Origin: Prevotellaceae bacterium
Lineage (GTDB): Bacteria > Bacteroidota > Bacteroidia > Bacteroidales > UBA932
Direction: 5' to 3'
NCBI GenBank assembly: GCA_031273485.1
Contig: JAISRS010000193.1
Location: forward strand, 1-8,673
DNA length: 8,673 nt
Under the pieces are notes generated by a model, which was given only the letters and a program-made list of their open reading frames with translations, was not told the DNA's origin and made no database searches. Of the stretch, positions 1 through 6,033 are shown in pieces. Numbering within the stretch: the first letter of the stretch is position 1; each line of letters begins with the position of its first letter. The translations under genes and the position numbers were made by a program.

Positions 1-6
1 ATTCAT
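1..6 (-). CDS. possible start of trpA (only first two codons in window)
   Basis: Two bases after the trpF stop, the minus strand reads ATG AAT and then leaves the window. Bacteroidales TrpA proteins commonly begin Met-Asn, and trpA often follows trpF, so this may be the next gene of the tryptophan cluster. The caveat is that the same bases belong to an AATTATGAAT string that also occurs at the edges of the palindromic repeat near 7480 and 8090, so the ATG may be accidental. Confidence 0.25.
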
Positions 7-8
7 AA

Positions 9-680
9 TTAAATAAACTCCTTGAGTTTATTCACATCTTTGCGTCCCGGTTGGGATTCGAATCCGCTGTTCAGGTCTATGCCTGCAAATTGCGGATGTT
101 GGAATCGGCAAACAGCCTCTCTACTGTCGGGAGAGATGCCTCCGCTGAGCAGAAAAGGCGTTGCCCCGCGGTATGCCTCCAGCAACGACCAGTCGAAACG
201 TTTGCCCGAACCGCCAAATCCTTCGCATTTCGTATCAAAGAGAAAGTAATCCGTCAATCCTTCATAATCCGCCGTTTGTTTCAGATCGTCCTTTGCGGCT
301 ATCGAAAAAGCTTTGATGAGCGAAATGCCGGATTTGCGTAAAGTCTTACAGACGTCGGGAGATTCGTGACCATGTAATTGCAGATAATTCAGTTGATAAA
401 CCTCTGCTGTTTCCGTCATTTCCTCCGTCGGTGCATCGACAAACACGCCGACTTTACCCTGTACGTCAAGACTGTTGATTAGACGAATAACACTGTCTGT
501 TTCTCCATCTTTTCCGCTGCACGCGAGCGTATCAACAATCCTTCTCGGCGATTTCGGATAAAAGATAAAGCCCATCCAGTCGACACACAGGGCTGCCACC
601 TCGCGGATATTGTCGGGTTCACGCATACCGCATACTTTTATAATCATCGGTCGGATGTTATTGCAAAGTTCTAAAGTCAT
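9..680 (-). CDS. trpF: phosphoribosylanthranilate isomerase (TrpF)
   Basis: TrpF catalyses the Amadori rearrangement of N-(5-phosphoribosyl)anthranilate to CdRP in cytosolic tryptophan synthesis; its product is the substrate of TrpC, encoded just upstream. The protein is a complete single-domain beta/alpha barrel of 223 residues from this start. Visible signatures are KVCGM near the N terminus (catalytic Cys17), LQLHGHE, LFDTK with the catalytic Asp149, GGSGKRFDW, LLSGGI and GIDLNSGFE in the phosphate-binding C-terminal part. The start is uncertain. The frame opens at a TTG (692) that would overlap trpC by 8 bp. ATG 680 lies 4 bp after the trpC stop and was chosen here. ATG 647, which begins MIIKVCGMRE, best fits the usual family N terminus and gives 212 residues. 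No Shine-Dalgarno sequence discriminates between them, as expected in Bacteroidota. It is certainly cotranscribed with trpC. Confidence 0.95.
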   Translation of the reverse strand: MTLELCNNIRPMIIKVCGMREPDNIREVAALCVDWMGFIFYPKSPRRIVDTLACSGKDGETDSVIRLINSLDVQGKVGVFVDAPTEEMTETAEVYQLNYLQLHGHESPDVCKTLRKSGISLIKAFSIAAKDDLKQTADYEGLTDYFLFDTKCEGFGGSGKRFDWSLLEAYRGATPFLLSGGISPDSREAVCRFQHPQFAGIDLNSGFESQPGRKDVNKLKEFI

Positions 681-684
681 CGGT

Positions 685-1488
685 TCAATCAATTAACTGT
701 TCTATAAAACCACGAAGATATTCGCCCGGATGCGGGTTTTTCATAAAGGTTTCGCCTATCAGAAAACCACGAAACCCGACTTTACGTAAACGTCGAACCG
801 TGTCGGCGTCGGAAATGCCGCTTTCCGACACCAACAAAGGCGCGCAGATGTTGGACATTGTAAGGGATTTCAGCTGTTCGGCTAACCGGAACGAGTTTGC
901 AGTATTGGTATAAAAAGTGCCTAAATTGCGGTTATTGACGCCCAGCATATCAATGTACGGATTTAGTTGGCACAATTCCTCTTCGTTGTGGATTTCCAGC
1001 AACACCTCCAATTGCAGATTGTGTGCGGATTGCGCCAGAAATAAACACTGTTCCCTGTCGAGCGCCGCGGCGATTAGCAGAATAGCGTCGGCGCCCGCCG
1101 CCGCAGCCTGATACAGCTGATATTCGTCGATAATAAAATCCTTGCGCAGCAGGGGCAGATTTACCGTTTGGCGGGCAGTTTGCAAATCCTGAAGCGACCC
1201 TCCGAAAAACTTATTGTCGGTTAGTACGGAACACGCCGAAGCTCCGTATTTTTCGTAATCCCGCGTTATGTCTTCGACTTTAGCTTCGGGATACAGCCAT
1301 CCTTTGGATGGAGATTTACGTTTAAATTCGGCTATAATGCCGCTCAACGACGACTCTAAAGCTGCACGCATGGACAGCACTTTACGCTGCGGGGTTTTAG
1401 CCTGCAAGTCCCGCAGACCTGCTGTCTGTTTCTGCCGTTCTACCTCGATACGCTTGTTTGCAATTATTTCCTGAAGAATATCCGTCAT
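685..1488 (-). CDS. trpC: indole-3-glycerol-phosphate synthase (TrpC)
   Basis: TrpC closes the indole ring, converting CdRP to indole-3-glycerol phosphate with release of CO2, in the cytosol; TrpA/TrpB then use the product. The 267-residue length is typical of the stand-alone enzyme, not the TrpC-TrpF fusion of enterobacteria. Active-site motifs are all present: IIAEFKRKSPSKG (Glu54, Lys56), LLRKDF (catalytic Lys116), LLEIHNEEEL (Glu165), GVNNRNL (Asn186) and LVSESGI (Ser221, Glu222), ending with GFLIGETFM. The N terminus MTDILQEIIANKR is the usual TrpC opening helix, which supports the ATG at 1488. The trpC stop lies within 8 bp of the possible trpF starts, indicating translational coupling. 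Upstream is ruvC, 55 bp away, rather than trpD, so this is a split trp cluster or one whose first genes lie elsewhere. I see no attenuator or TAnnTTTG promoter in the 55-bp gap. Confidence 0.97.
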   Translation of the reverse strand: MTDILQEIIANKRIEVERQKQTAGLRDLQAKTPQRKVLSMRAALESSLSGIIAEFKRKSPSKGWLYPEAKVEDITRDYEKYGASACSVLTDNKFFGGSLQDLQTARQTVNLPLLRKDFIIDEYQLYQAAAAGADAILLIAAALDREQCLFLAQSAHNLQLEVLLEIHNEEELCQLNPYIDMLGVNNRNLGTFYTNTANSFRLAEQLKSLTMSNICAPLLVSESGISDADTVRRLRKVGFRGFLIGETFMKNPHPGEYLRGFIEQLID

Positions 1489-1543
1489 TTTATTTACTGT
1501 TATTGTTTTAAGAGTTATTTTATTAGAGTAATTTATTCTATCC

Positions 1544-2092
1544 TTATTTTATTCTGTCGGGATTATTTTTTATGAAACTGTTCCAGCTGTTGCCCGCTGT
1601 GGCTGTTGCGCCGAGTTTTGTTTGATGAAAATGACAGACCGCTGCGCCGAGTGCATCCGTAGCGTCCATGTATTGGGGCATATCCGAGATTTTCAGTTCC
1701 ATCTTTAGCATGTTAGCGACCTGTTCTTTTGAAGCGTTTCCCGAACCGGTGACGGCTATTTTGATTTTCTTCGGCGCATATTCAAATATCGGTAATCCGT
1801 TCGACAGCGCCGCCGCTATTGCGACTCCCTGCGCCCGTCCCAACTTCAGCATCGACTGCACGTTCTTTCCGAAAAACGGCGATTCTATTGCAAGTTCCTC
1901 CGGTTTATATTCCTTGATTATGGAATCCACACGGATAAAAATCTTGTGCAGTTTTTCGTAATGATCCTTGAACTTTCCAAGTTCTATGACGCCCATCATC
2001 AGCATTTCGAGATTTGTTCCTGCGGAGCGCACAACGGCATATCCCAGGATTGTTGTACCGGGGTCTATTCCCAGTATTGTTTTATTCATCAT
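1544..2092 (-). CDS. ruvC: crossover junction endodeoxyribonuclease RuvC
   Basis: RuvC is the Holliday-junction resolvase: a dimer that nicks two strands symmetrically, working with the RuvAB branch migration motor in recombination and repair. The 182-residue length fits the family. The RNase H-like catalytic acidic residues are visible: Asp10 in GIDPGT, Glu70 in LAIESPFFGKN, and Asp143 and Asp146 in YMDATDALGAAVCH. The segment KLGRAQGVAIAAA and the loop PKKIKIAVTGSGNASKEQV match RuvC. The start has two adjacent ATGs (2092 and 2089); either could be used, and an in-frame stop lies three codons upstream, so no longer form exists. The C-terminal tail after residue 158 is unremarkable. Upstream, the rnpB terminator ends only 18 bp before the start, so ruvC probably depends on read-through or on a promoter inside rnpB. 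Confidence 0.97.
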   Translation of the reverse strand: MMNKTILGIDPGTTILGYAVVRSAGTNLEMLMMGVIELGKFKDHYEKLHKIFIRVDSIIKEYKPEELAIESPFFGKNVQSMLKLGRAQGVAIAAALSNGLPIFEYAPKKIKIAVTGSGNASKEQVANMLKMELKISDMPQYMDATDALGAAVCHFHQTKLGATATAGNSWNSFIKNNPDRIK

Positions 2093-2110
2093 TTTTATTC
2101 ATCATTATTT

Positions 2111-2142
2111 GAAAAAACGCACCGGTTTGTTTGCCGGTGCGT
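2111..2142 (-). terminator. intrinsic terminator of rnpB
   Basis: Read on the minus strand, ACGCACCGG pairs perfectly with CCGGTGCGT (9 bp, arms 2134-2142 and 2117-2125) around an 8-nt loop. It is followed immediately by a T tract (2117-2112). It lies about 14 bp after the end of the RNase P RNA and 18 bp before the ruvC start. Confidence 0.88.
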
Positions 2143-2155
2143 CAATTAAATTAAA

Positions 2156-2503
2156 ATGGTAGAACTGTAAGCCGGATTCTGTATTCCGTTAAAGGAATCG
2201 TTATCATTTATCTGTCTCCTGTTCAGCAGGAAGTGCGACCTACCCCCCGACACGAGCGAGCAGCTCTTGACGCCGGTGTACATGGTCTTGCAGGCTGCGG
2301 GTTATCTTGCCAACTGTGTTGCCACAAATTGCGGTAAGCTCTTACCTCACCTTTTCACCCTTACCCTGTAAAAACAGGGCGGTTATTTTCTGTTACATTG
2401 CCATATCCTTACAAACATCTGTTTTTCAACAGCACAGTGCTCTATCCTGTCCGGACTTTCCTCCATTCTCTTTTCAAAGAACAGCGATAACACGTTCTAC
2501 CAT
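2156..2503 (-). ncRNA. rnpB: RNase P RNA, bacterial type A
   Basis: This is the catalytic RNA of ribonuclease P, which cuts 5' leaders from pre-tRNAs with the protein RnpA. On the minus strand the 5' core GAGGAAAGTCCGGACA (near 2464-2449) and the 3' core ACAGAATCCGGCTTACAG (2182-2165) form the P4 halves that define this RNA. The ends GGTAGAAC (2501-2494) and GTTCTACC (2165-2158) pair as P1, extendable to 10 bp, which fixes the boundaries at about 2156 and 2503 (roughly 348 nt). Further conserved elements are AGGGTGAAAAGGTG followed by AGGTAAGAGC, the GCAGCCTGCAAGACC stretch, and GGAGACAGATAAATGAT before the 3' core. A Bacteroidota promoter lies just upstream and a strong terminator just downstream, so it is an independent unit between dnaA and ruvC. 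Exact ends are inferred from P1, not from mapped transcripts. Confidence 0.96.
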
Positions 2504-2510
2504 CAGTTTG

Positions 2511-2518
2511 CAAAAGTA
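2511..2518 (-). promoter_or_regulatory. Bacteroidota -7 promoter element of rnpB
   Basis: The minus strand reads TACTTTTG, an exact match to the TAnnTTTG consensus of the primary sigma factor in Bacteroidota. It sits 8-15 bp upstream of the predicted 5' end of RNase P RNA, which is the expected distance. The -33 region is AT-rich (TTTTA about 20 bp upstream) and is only a weak match. Confidence 0.75.
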
Positions 2519-2563
2519 GAAATAAATTGCAATTATATAAAATCATTACGTAGATTTTCCTGT

Positions 2564-4012
2564 TTAGTTGAATTGTTTTTCCAATTCTTTTATATGAGCC
2601 TTAAATGCTTTGTTTGTATCAATCAAATCTCTGATAGTTTTACAGGCGTGCAATACCGTTGTATGGTCTTTGCCTCCGACCTGAGCGCCGATTGTTGATA
2701 ATGAATATTCGGTATAGAGTTTCGATAAATACATAATAATCTGTCGTGTTTGAACAATTTCTCTTTTTCTTGTTTTTGATGCAATCAAATCCGGAGAAAT
2801 GCTGAAATATCCGCACACAACCTTTTGAATTTCCTGTATTGTCACCTTTCTTTTTGGACTGTCCACCACAAGTTTGCCTAACATTTCGGAGGCAAGTTCA
2901 ATGGTTATTTCCTTTTTATTTAAGGTGGATTGAGCGAGGAGCGATACTAAGGTGCCTTCCAGTTCTCTGACATTGTTTTTGATATTGGATGCAAGATATT
3001 CTATCACTCTCTCGTTTATTACTATTCCGTCGTTATAAATTTTATTTTTCAGTATAGCGATCCGCGTATTTAAGTCCGGGGCTTTCAATTCTGCCGACAG
3101 ACCCCATTTAAAGCGCGAAAGCAGTCGTTCTTCCATTCCCTGCAACTCTGCCGGCGCTTTGTCGGAGGTGAGTATAAGCTGTTTGCCCGACTGATGCAAA
3201 CAGTTAAAAATATGAAAGAAAGTCGCCTGAGTTTTGGTTTGTGAGGCAAATTCGTGAATATCATCAAGAATAAGCACGTCAATCATCTGGTAGAAATACA
3301 GAAAATCCTGCACATTGTTTTTCTTTATAGCCGCGTCAATATACTGTGTTTGAAATCTGTTTGCATCAACGTACAGCACAATTTTTTCGGGATGTTTTTC
3401 CTTGATATCGATACCTATAGCCTGCGCCAGATGAGTTTTTCCCAGTCCGGAGTTGCCGTGTATAAAAAACGGATTAAATGCCGTGCCTCCCGGATCTTGC
3501 GCAATGGTCAATCCTGCCGAACGCACCAGACGGTTACATTCGCCTTCGATAAAATTGCCGAAATTATAATTCGGGTTCAGTTGCGGGTCGATTTCCAGTT
3601 TCTTCAATCCCGGGATGGCAAACGGATTTATTATCTCTCCCGCATTTCGCATGCCTGGATTGGGATAGGGGATATTTCTGTTTCTCAGTTCGGTCTTGTT
3701 TTGAGCAGGATATTTCAGTGACGGCGCCCCCGTAACTACCCTTACGCTATACTCAAGTTTTGCGGCGATTCCAAGCTCTCGACGCAGGGTTACTCTCAAC
3801 AAATCAATGAAATTTTCTTCCAGATATTCGTAGAAAAATGCTGTAGGCACTTCAATTGTCAGTACATTGTCGTGCAATCTTACGGGGACTATCGGTGCGA
3901 ACCATGTTCTGTAGTTGTCGGGCGAAATATTATCCTTTATTATTTGAAGGCAGTTTGCCCAAACTTGTTTATGCCTTTCAAACTCATTTTTATGCTGTTC
4001 CATTTTGCTCAT
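2564..4012 (-). CDS. dnaA: chromosomal replication initiator protein DnaA
   Basis: DnaA is the AAA+ ATPase that binds DnaA boxes, unwinds the origin and loads DnaB. All four domains are visible in 482 residues. Domain I (about 14-90) includes NYRTWFAPI. A variable linker spans about 95-145. The AAA+ domain has Walker A GNSGLGKTH (186-194), Walker B LILDDIH (247-253), sensor 1 LTSDK (281-285), the box VII/arginine-finger segment RLLSRFKWG (297-305) and sensor 2 NNVREL (346-351). The C-terminal DNA-binding domain carries the signature GGKDHTTVLHA (446-456). ATG 4012 gives MSKMEQH; an in-frame ATG at 4003 is a possible alternative. The start lies inside a 16-bp tandem duplication. The gene is followed by the rnpB promoter with no obvious terminator. 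dnaN and recF, its neighbours in many other phyla, are not adjacent here. Confidence 0.98.
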   Translation of the reverse strand: MSKMEQHKNEFERHKQVWANCLQIIKDNISPDNYRTWFAPIVPVRLHDNVLTIEVPTAFFYEYLEENFIDLLRVTLRRELGIAAKLEYSVRVVTGAPSLKYPAQNKTELRNRNIPYPNPGMRNAGEIINPFAIPGLKKLEIDPQLNPNYNFGNFIEGECNRLVRSAGLTIAQDPGGTAFNPFFIHGNSGLGKTHLAQAIGIDIKEKHPEKIVLYVDANRFQTQYIDAAIKKNNVQDFLYFYQMIDVLILDDIHEFASQTKTQATFFHIFNCLHQSGKQLILTSDKAPAELQGMEERLLSRFKWGLSAELKAPDLNTRIAILKNKIYNDGIVINERVIEYLASNIKNNVRELEGTLVSLLAQSTLNKKEITIELASEMLGKLVVDSPKRKVTIQEIQKVVCGYFSISPDLIASKTRKREIVQTRQIIMYLSKLYTEYSLSTIGAQVGGKDHTTVLHACKTIRDLIDTNKAFKAHIKELEKQFN

Positions 4013-4041
4013 TTAGAATCTTATTCATTTAGAATCTTACT
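4010..4041. repeat. 16-bp tandem duplication over the dnaA start
   Basis: Bases 4010-4025 (CATTTAGAATCTTATT) and 4026-4041 are identical except for one base (T versus C at the fifteenth position). On the coding strand each copy ends in AAATG, so the leader has two ATGs 16 bp apart and in different frames. The downstream one (4012) is the dnaA start. Confidence 0.85.
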
Positions 4042-4049
4042 TTCGGCAA

Positions 4050-4057
4050 CAAAAGTG
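4050..4057 (-). promoter_or_regulatory. possible -7 promoter element of dnaA
   Basis: The minus strand reads CACTTTTG, one mismatch from TAnnTTTG, 38 bp upstream of the dnaA start and just upstream of the tandem duplication. The flanking DNA is very AT-rich. The -33 position has no clear TTG, so this is a tentative call. Confidence 0.4.
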
Positions 4058-4433
4058 AGAAAAAAATAAGTTAAAAAAAAATCTTTTTCTATTGTATTTC
4101 TTAAAAAATGTATATCGTTCTTATTTTCAAAAACGATAAAAGTATAAAAAAAATTAAAGGTTTAGTTTACACTAAATTAATTCTATCTGGTTGCAACTCT
4201 TGTGTTTATTGAGGGTAATCGGATTTGTTCCGGTTGCAAAATCGGAGGCTGCGCGGTAAAAAGAGCGATAAAATTCGTTCTCCGGAAAAAACAAATCGCC
4301 GTAAAGCTACGGGTCGAATAATTTATTGGAAGTCAGTTTAATTATTCATTGACTAAATAATTGTGACAAAAAAAGCAATGGGTCGTCACGAAGGTGGAAG
4401 ATGAAGGGAGTGGTCGACAAAAATCCCCCAAAT
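4058..4433. other. AT-rich non-coding region upstream of dnaA
   Basis: I find no credible gene here on either strand. Small inverted repeats are visible: TATCGTT/AACGATA (4113-4119 and 4132-4138), TTTAGT/ACTAAA around TTAC (4161-4176), and AATTATT/AATAATT (4340-4346 and 4356-4362). The first two lie 100-165 bp upstream of dnaA and could be operators or leader hairpins, but no regulator can be named. An open stretch of about 40 codons on the minus strand near 4210-4320 has no start and no recognisable product. No cluster of DnaA boxes is present. Confidence 0.6.
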
Positions 4434-4514
4434 CGGCTAAATCTTATTTTGAGGCGTTATGGAGGGAGGCGACGATTACATTCCCTTCGGGCTGTCGTTA
4501 CGCCGAACGAAGGG
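4434..4514. repeat. fragment of the dispersed palindromic repeat
   Basis: The first about 27 bases (from 4435) nearly match an arm of the large palindrome at 7599-7625: GGCTAAATCTTATTTTGAGG, then GCGTTATGG versus GCGCTATGG. After about 20 unrelated bases, CCCTTCG (4483-4489) pairs with CGAAGGG (4508-4514). On the minus strand this hairpin reads like the TTCGTTCGGCGTAG and AGCCCGAAGGG modules of the palindrome, but in a rearranged order and orientation. It is best read as a decayed or recombined copy of the same element. Confidence 0.7.
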
Positions 4515-4522
4515 ATTAAAAA

Positions 4523-4793
4523 ATTCGTGTAATTCGTAAAAATCCGCAGGATTTAACTTCGTGTAATTCGTGTAATTCGTGGATTAAAAAAAAAATCCGG
4601 CATATTTTTTTAATTCGTGTAATTCGTAAAAATCCGCAGGATTTAAATTCGTGTAATTCGTGGATTTAAAAAAACCGGCGGATTTTTTAATTCGTGTAAT
4701 TCGTAAAAATCCGCAGGATTTAAATTCGTGTAATTCGTAAAAATCCACAGTATTTAACTTCGTGTAATTCGTGTAATTCGTGGATTAAAAAAA
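4523..4793. repeat. tandem array of TTCGTGTAATTCGT-type units
   Basis: A 33-bp unit beginning ATTCGTGTAATTCGTAAAAA and ending in ATCCGCAGGATTTA occurs at 4523, 4613 and 4690 without change, and at 4724 with two changes. Spacings are 90, 77 and 34 bp. Each unit ends in a small hairpin AAATCC-GCA-GGATTT. Between units lie copies of a second block, TTCGTGTAATTCGTGGATT, followed by an A tract; the versions starting at 4556 and 4757 are identical over more than 30 bp. Spacing is irregular and there are no unique spacers, so this is not CRISPR. Degenerate relatives of the motif occur at 7553-7598. Confidence 0.9.
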
Positions 4794-4819
4794 TGACCGG
4801 AATAATTTGTGAACCGATC
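4787..4819 (-). terminator. possible weak terminator after rbfA
   Basis: On the minus strand GATCGG (4819-4814) can pair with CCGGTC (4800-4795), 6 bp with one G-U pair, around a 13-nt loop. A run of seven T (4793-4787) follows. It lies directly after the rbfA stop. The stem is short, so termination may be inefficient. Confidence 0.4.
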
Positions 4820-4823
4820 CCGA

Positions 4824-5168
4824 TTATTGTTTCAACAGTTCGTCGATATGTTCGAGTTTGTCTAATGTTTCGTCTATATAGAACTGTAATTCGGGGACGA
4901 TGCGCAGTTGATGCCGTACTTTTTCAGCCAGTTTTGCCCGTATGGCTTTTGTTTCCTGAGTGATTTGCAGAAGTACCGGTTCGGATTTAGTCGAAGGGAA
5001 AACGCTGATAAACACCCTTGCGATAGATAAATCGGGCGTCATTCTGACTTCGCTCACAGTTATCAGCGCTCCCTGATAAGTTGCCATGCCGCGTAACTGG
5101 AATATTTCGCCCAAATCTTTTTGGATTTGTCGTGATATTTTTAATTGTCGTGTATTTGTATTGTCCAT
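4824..5168 (-). CDS. rbfA: 30S ribosome-binding factor RbfA
   Basis: RbfA binds the free 30S subunit near helix 1/28 of 16S rRNA and is needed for late processing and for growth in the cold. The 114-residue protein is a single KH-like domain of normal length. Diagnostic parts are the opening RQLKISRQIQKDLGEIF, the segment ALITVSEVRMTPDLSIARVFISVFP and the C-terminal LRIVPELQFYIDETLDKLEHIDELL, which matches the family's conserved P-L-F-x-D-x-S/T-x-x-x-x-x-I end. ATG 5168 is the only sensible start. It is the last gene of the ffh-hydrolase-rbfA run, 41 bp after the hydrolase. That gap is AT-rich with no TAnnTTTG match, so cotranscription is likely. Confidence 0.95.
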   Translation of the reverse strand: MDNTNTRQLKISRQIQKDLGEIFQLRGMATYQGALITVSEVRMTPDLSIARVFISVFPSTKSEPVLLQITQETKAIRAKLAEKVRHQLRIVPELQFYIDETLDKLEHIDELLKQ

Positions 5169-5209
5169 TTTTTGTAAAATAATTGATTAAAGAATAAATT
5201 TTTAAAAAG

Positions 5210-6007
5210 TCAGTTAATAAATTCCGTTAATTTCAGGCAGCTTGCTTCCGGTTCTTCCAGAAAGCCCGCATGACCGGAATTTTCCAATATGAGATTTTGC
5301 GCTGCCGGAAACTTCCGTATTAAGGTATTTGCGACATCTTCGGGAATGTACTTGTCCTTTTTACCGAATATCATCAATAAAGGTTTGGTAAATTCCGTCA
5401 GAAAAGCGTTCATATCTTTCCTGTTTTTCATTCCACGCAGACAGGCGATAATGCCGTTAGGGTCCGAAATCATGGCATTTTCGGTAATCATAGCGATATT
5501 CTCTTTCATTTTTTTCAGATTGTCGTCGGCAAACATATTTTTTATATTGACATTGAGTATCAGGTTCAATTTTCCTTCTTTGATAAGCTCTATTTCTCTG
5601 TCCCTGTTTTGTTTTTTTTCTTCCGTATCGGGGTTTGGAGTGGAATGAAACAGGCACAGTTTTTCGGTGAGATTATCGTATTTTTCGGCAAAAGCCAAGG
5701 CGACATATCCACCCATGGAATGTCCCGCTACGGTTGCCTTGTCGATTTTGGAATGATGCAACACCTCTGCCGTAACATCCGCCATAAATTCCATACTGTT
5801 TTCGTCCTTGTTTGTTCCCGACAGCCCGTTTCCCGGCAAATCTATGGTGATAACGCGAAAATGCGGTTTCAGCAACTCCGTAAAATCAGCCCAGACCTCG
5901 CTTGTTTCAAGGTAACCGTGCAGAAGCACAAGCGATTTCTTACTGTTGCTTTTACCGCTGTCGCTTATGTAAACAGGTATGTTTTTACAGATTTTAAAAT
6001 ATTCCAT
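5210..6007 (-). CDS. alpha/beta fold hydrolase
   Basis: This is a cytosolic serine hydrolase of the alpha/beta superfamily; the substrate cannot be told from the sequence. The 265 residues contain the oxyanion-hole motif LLHGYLE (His30-Gly31), the RVITIDLPGNGLS strand-turn, the nucleophile elbow GHSMGG with Ser97, the acid Asp218 in FGKKDKYIP, and the catalytic His246 in NSGHAGF. All three triad members are intact, so the enzyme is probably active. A lysine-rich helical cap lies between about residues 120 and 200. No signal peptide or membrane segment is seen. Its closest relatives by motif are the BioH/MhpC/haloperoxidase-like esterases, but that is only a class assignment. It lies 26 bp after ffh and 41 bp before rbfA on the same strand, which suggests coexpression rather than a shared function. 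Confidence 0.93.
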   Translation of the reverse strand: MEYFKICKNIPVYISDSGKSNSKKSLVLLHGYLETSEVWADFTELLKPHFRVITIDLPGNGLSGTNKDENSMEFMADVTAEVLHHSKIDKATVAGHSMGGYVALAFAEKYDNLTEKLCLFHSTPNPDTEEKKQNRDREIELIKEGKLNLILNVNIKNMFADDNLKKMKENIAMITENAMISDPNGIIACLRGMKNRKDMNAFLTEFTKPLLMIFGKKDKYIPEDVANTLIRKFPAAQNLILENSGHAGFLEEPEASCLKLTEFIN

Positions 6008-6033
6008 AATCAGTGTATTTATCGAAATTTTAT

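Noticed and set aside
2307..2519. 70-codon open frame on the plus strand
   Set aside because: It lies wholly opposite the RNase P RNA, whose conserved core and P1 pairing explain the sequence.
2539..2558. AAAATC/GATTTT hairpin after dnaA as a terminator
   Set aside because: The stem is 6 bp and almost all A-T, with no uninterrupted T tract; it overlaps the upstream region of the rnpB promoter.
3254..3721. 155-codon open frame on the plus strand
   Set aside because: It is antisense to the conserved AAA+ core of dnaA and its translation resembles no family; it is a shadow of the real gene.
4210..4320. Open stretch of about 40 codons on the minus strand
   Set aside because: It has no start codon, no recognisable motif and is closed by stops on both sides; chance openness is enough.
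4523..4793. Possible CRISPR array
   Set aside because: Spacings are irregular (90, 77 and 34 bp), the intervening DNA is itself repeated, and no cas gene is present.
4058..4823. Possible oriC next to dnaA
   Set aside because: The region is AT-rich, but the best DnaA-box-like strings (in the TTCGTGGATT repeats and AAATCCACA at 4741) match only about 7 of 9 positions, and no cluster of true boxes is seen.
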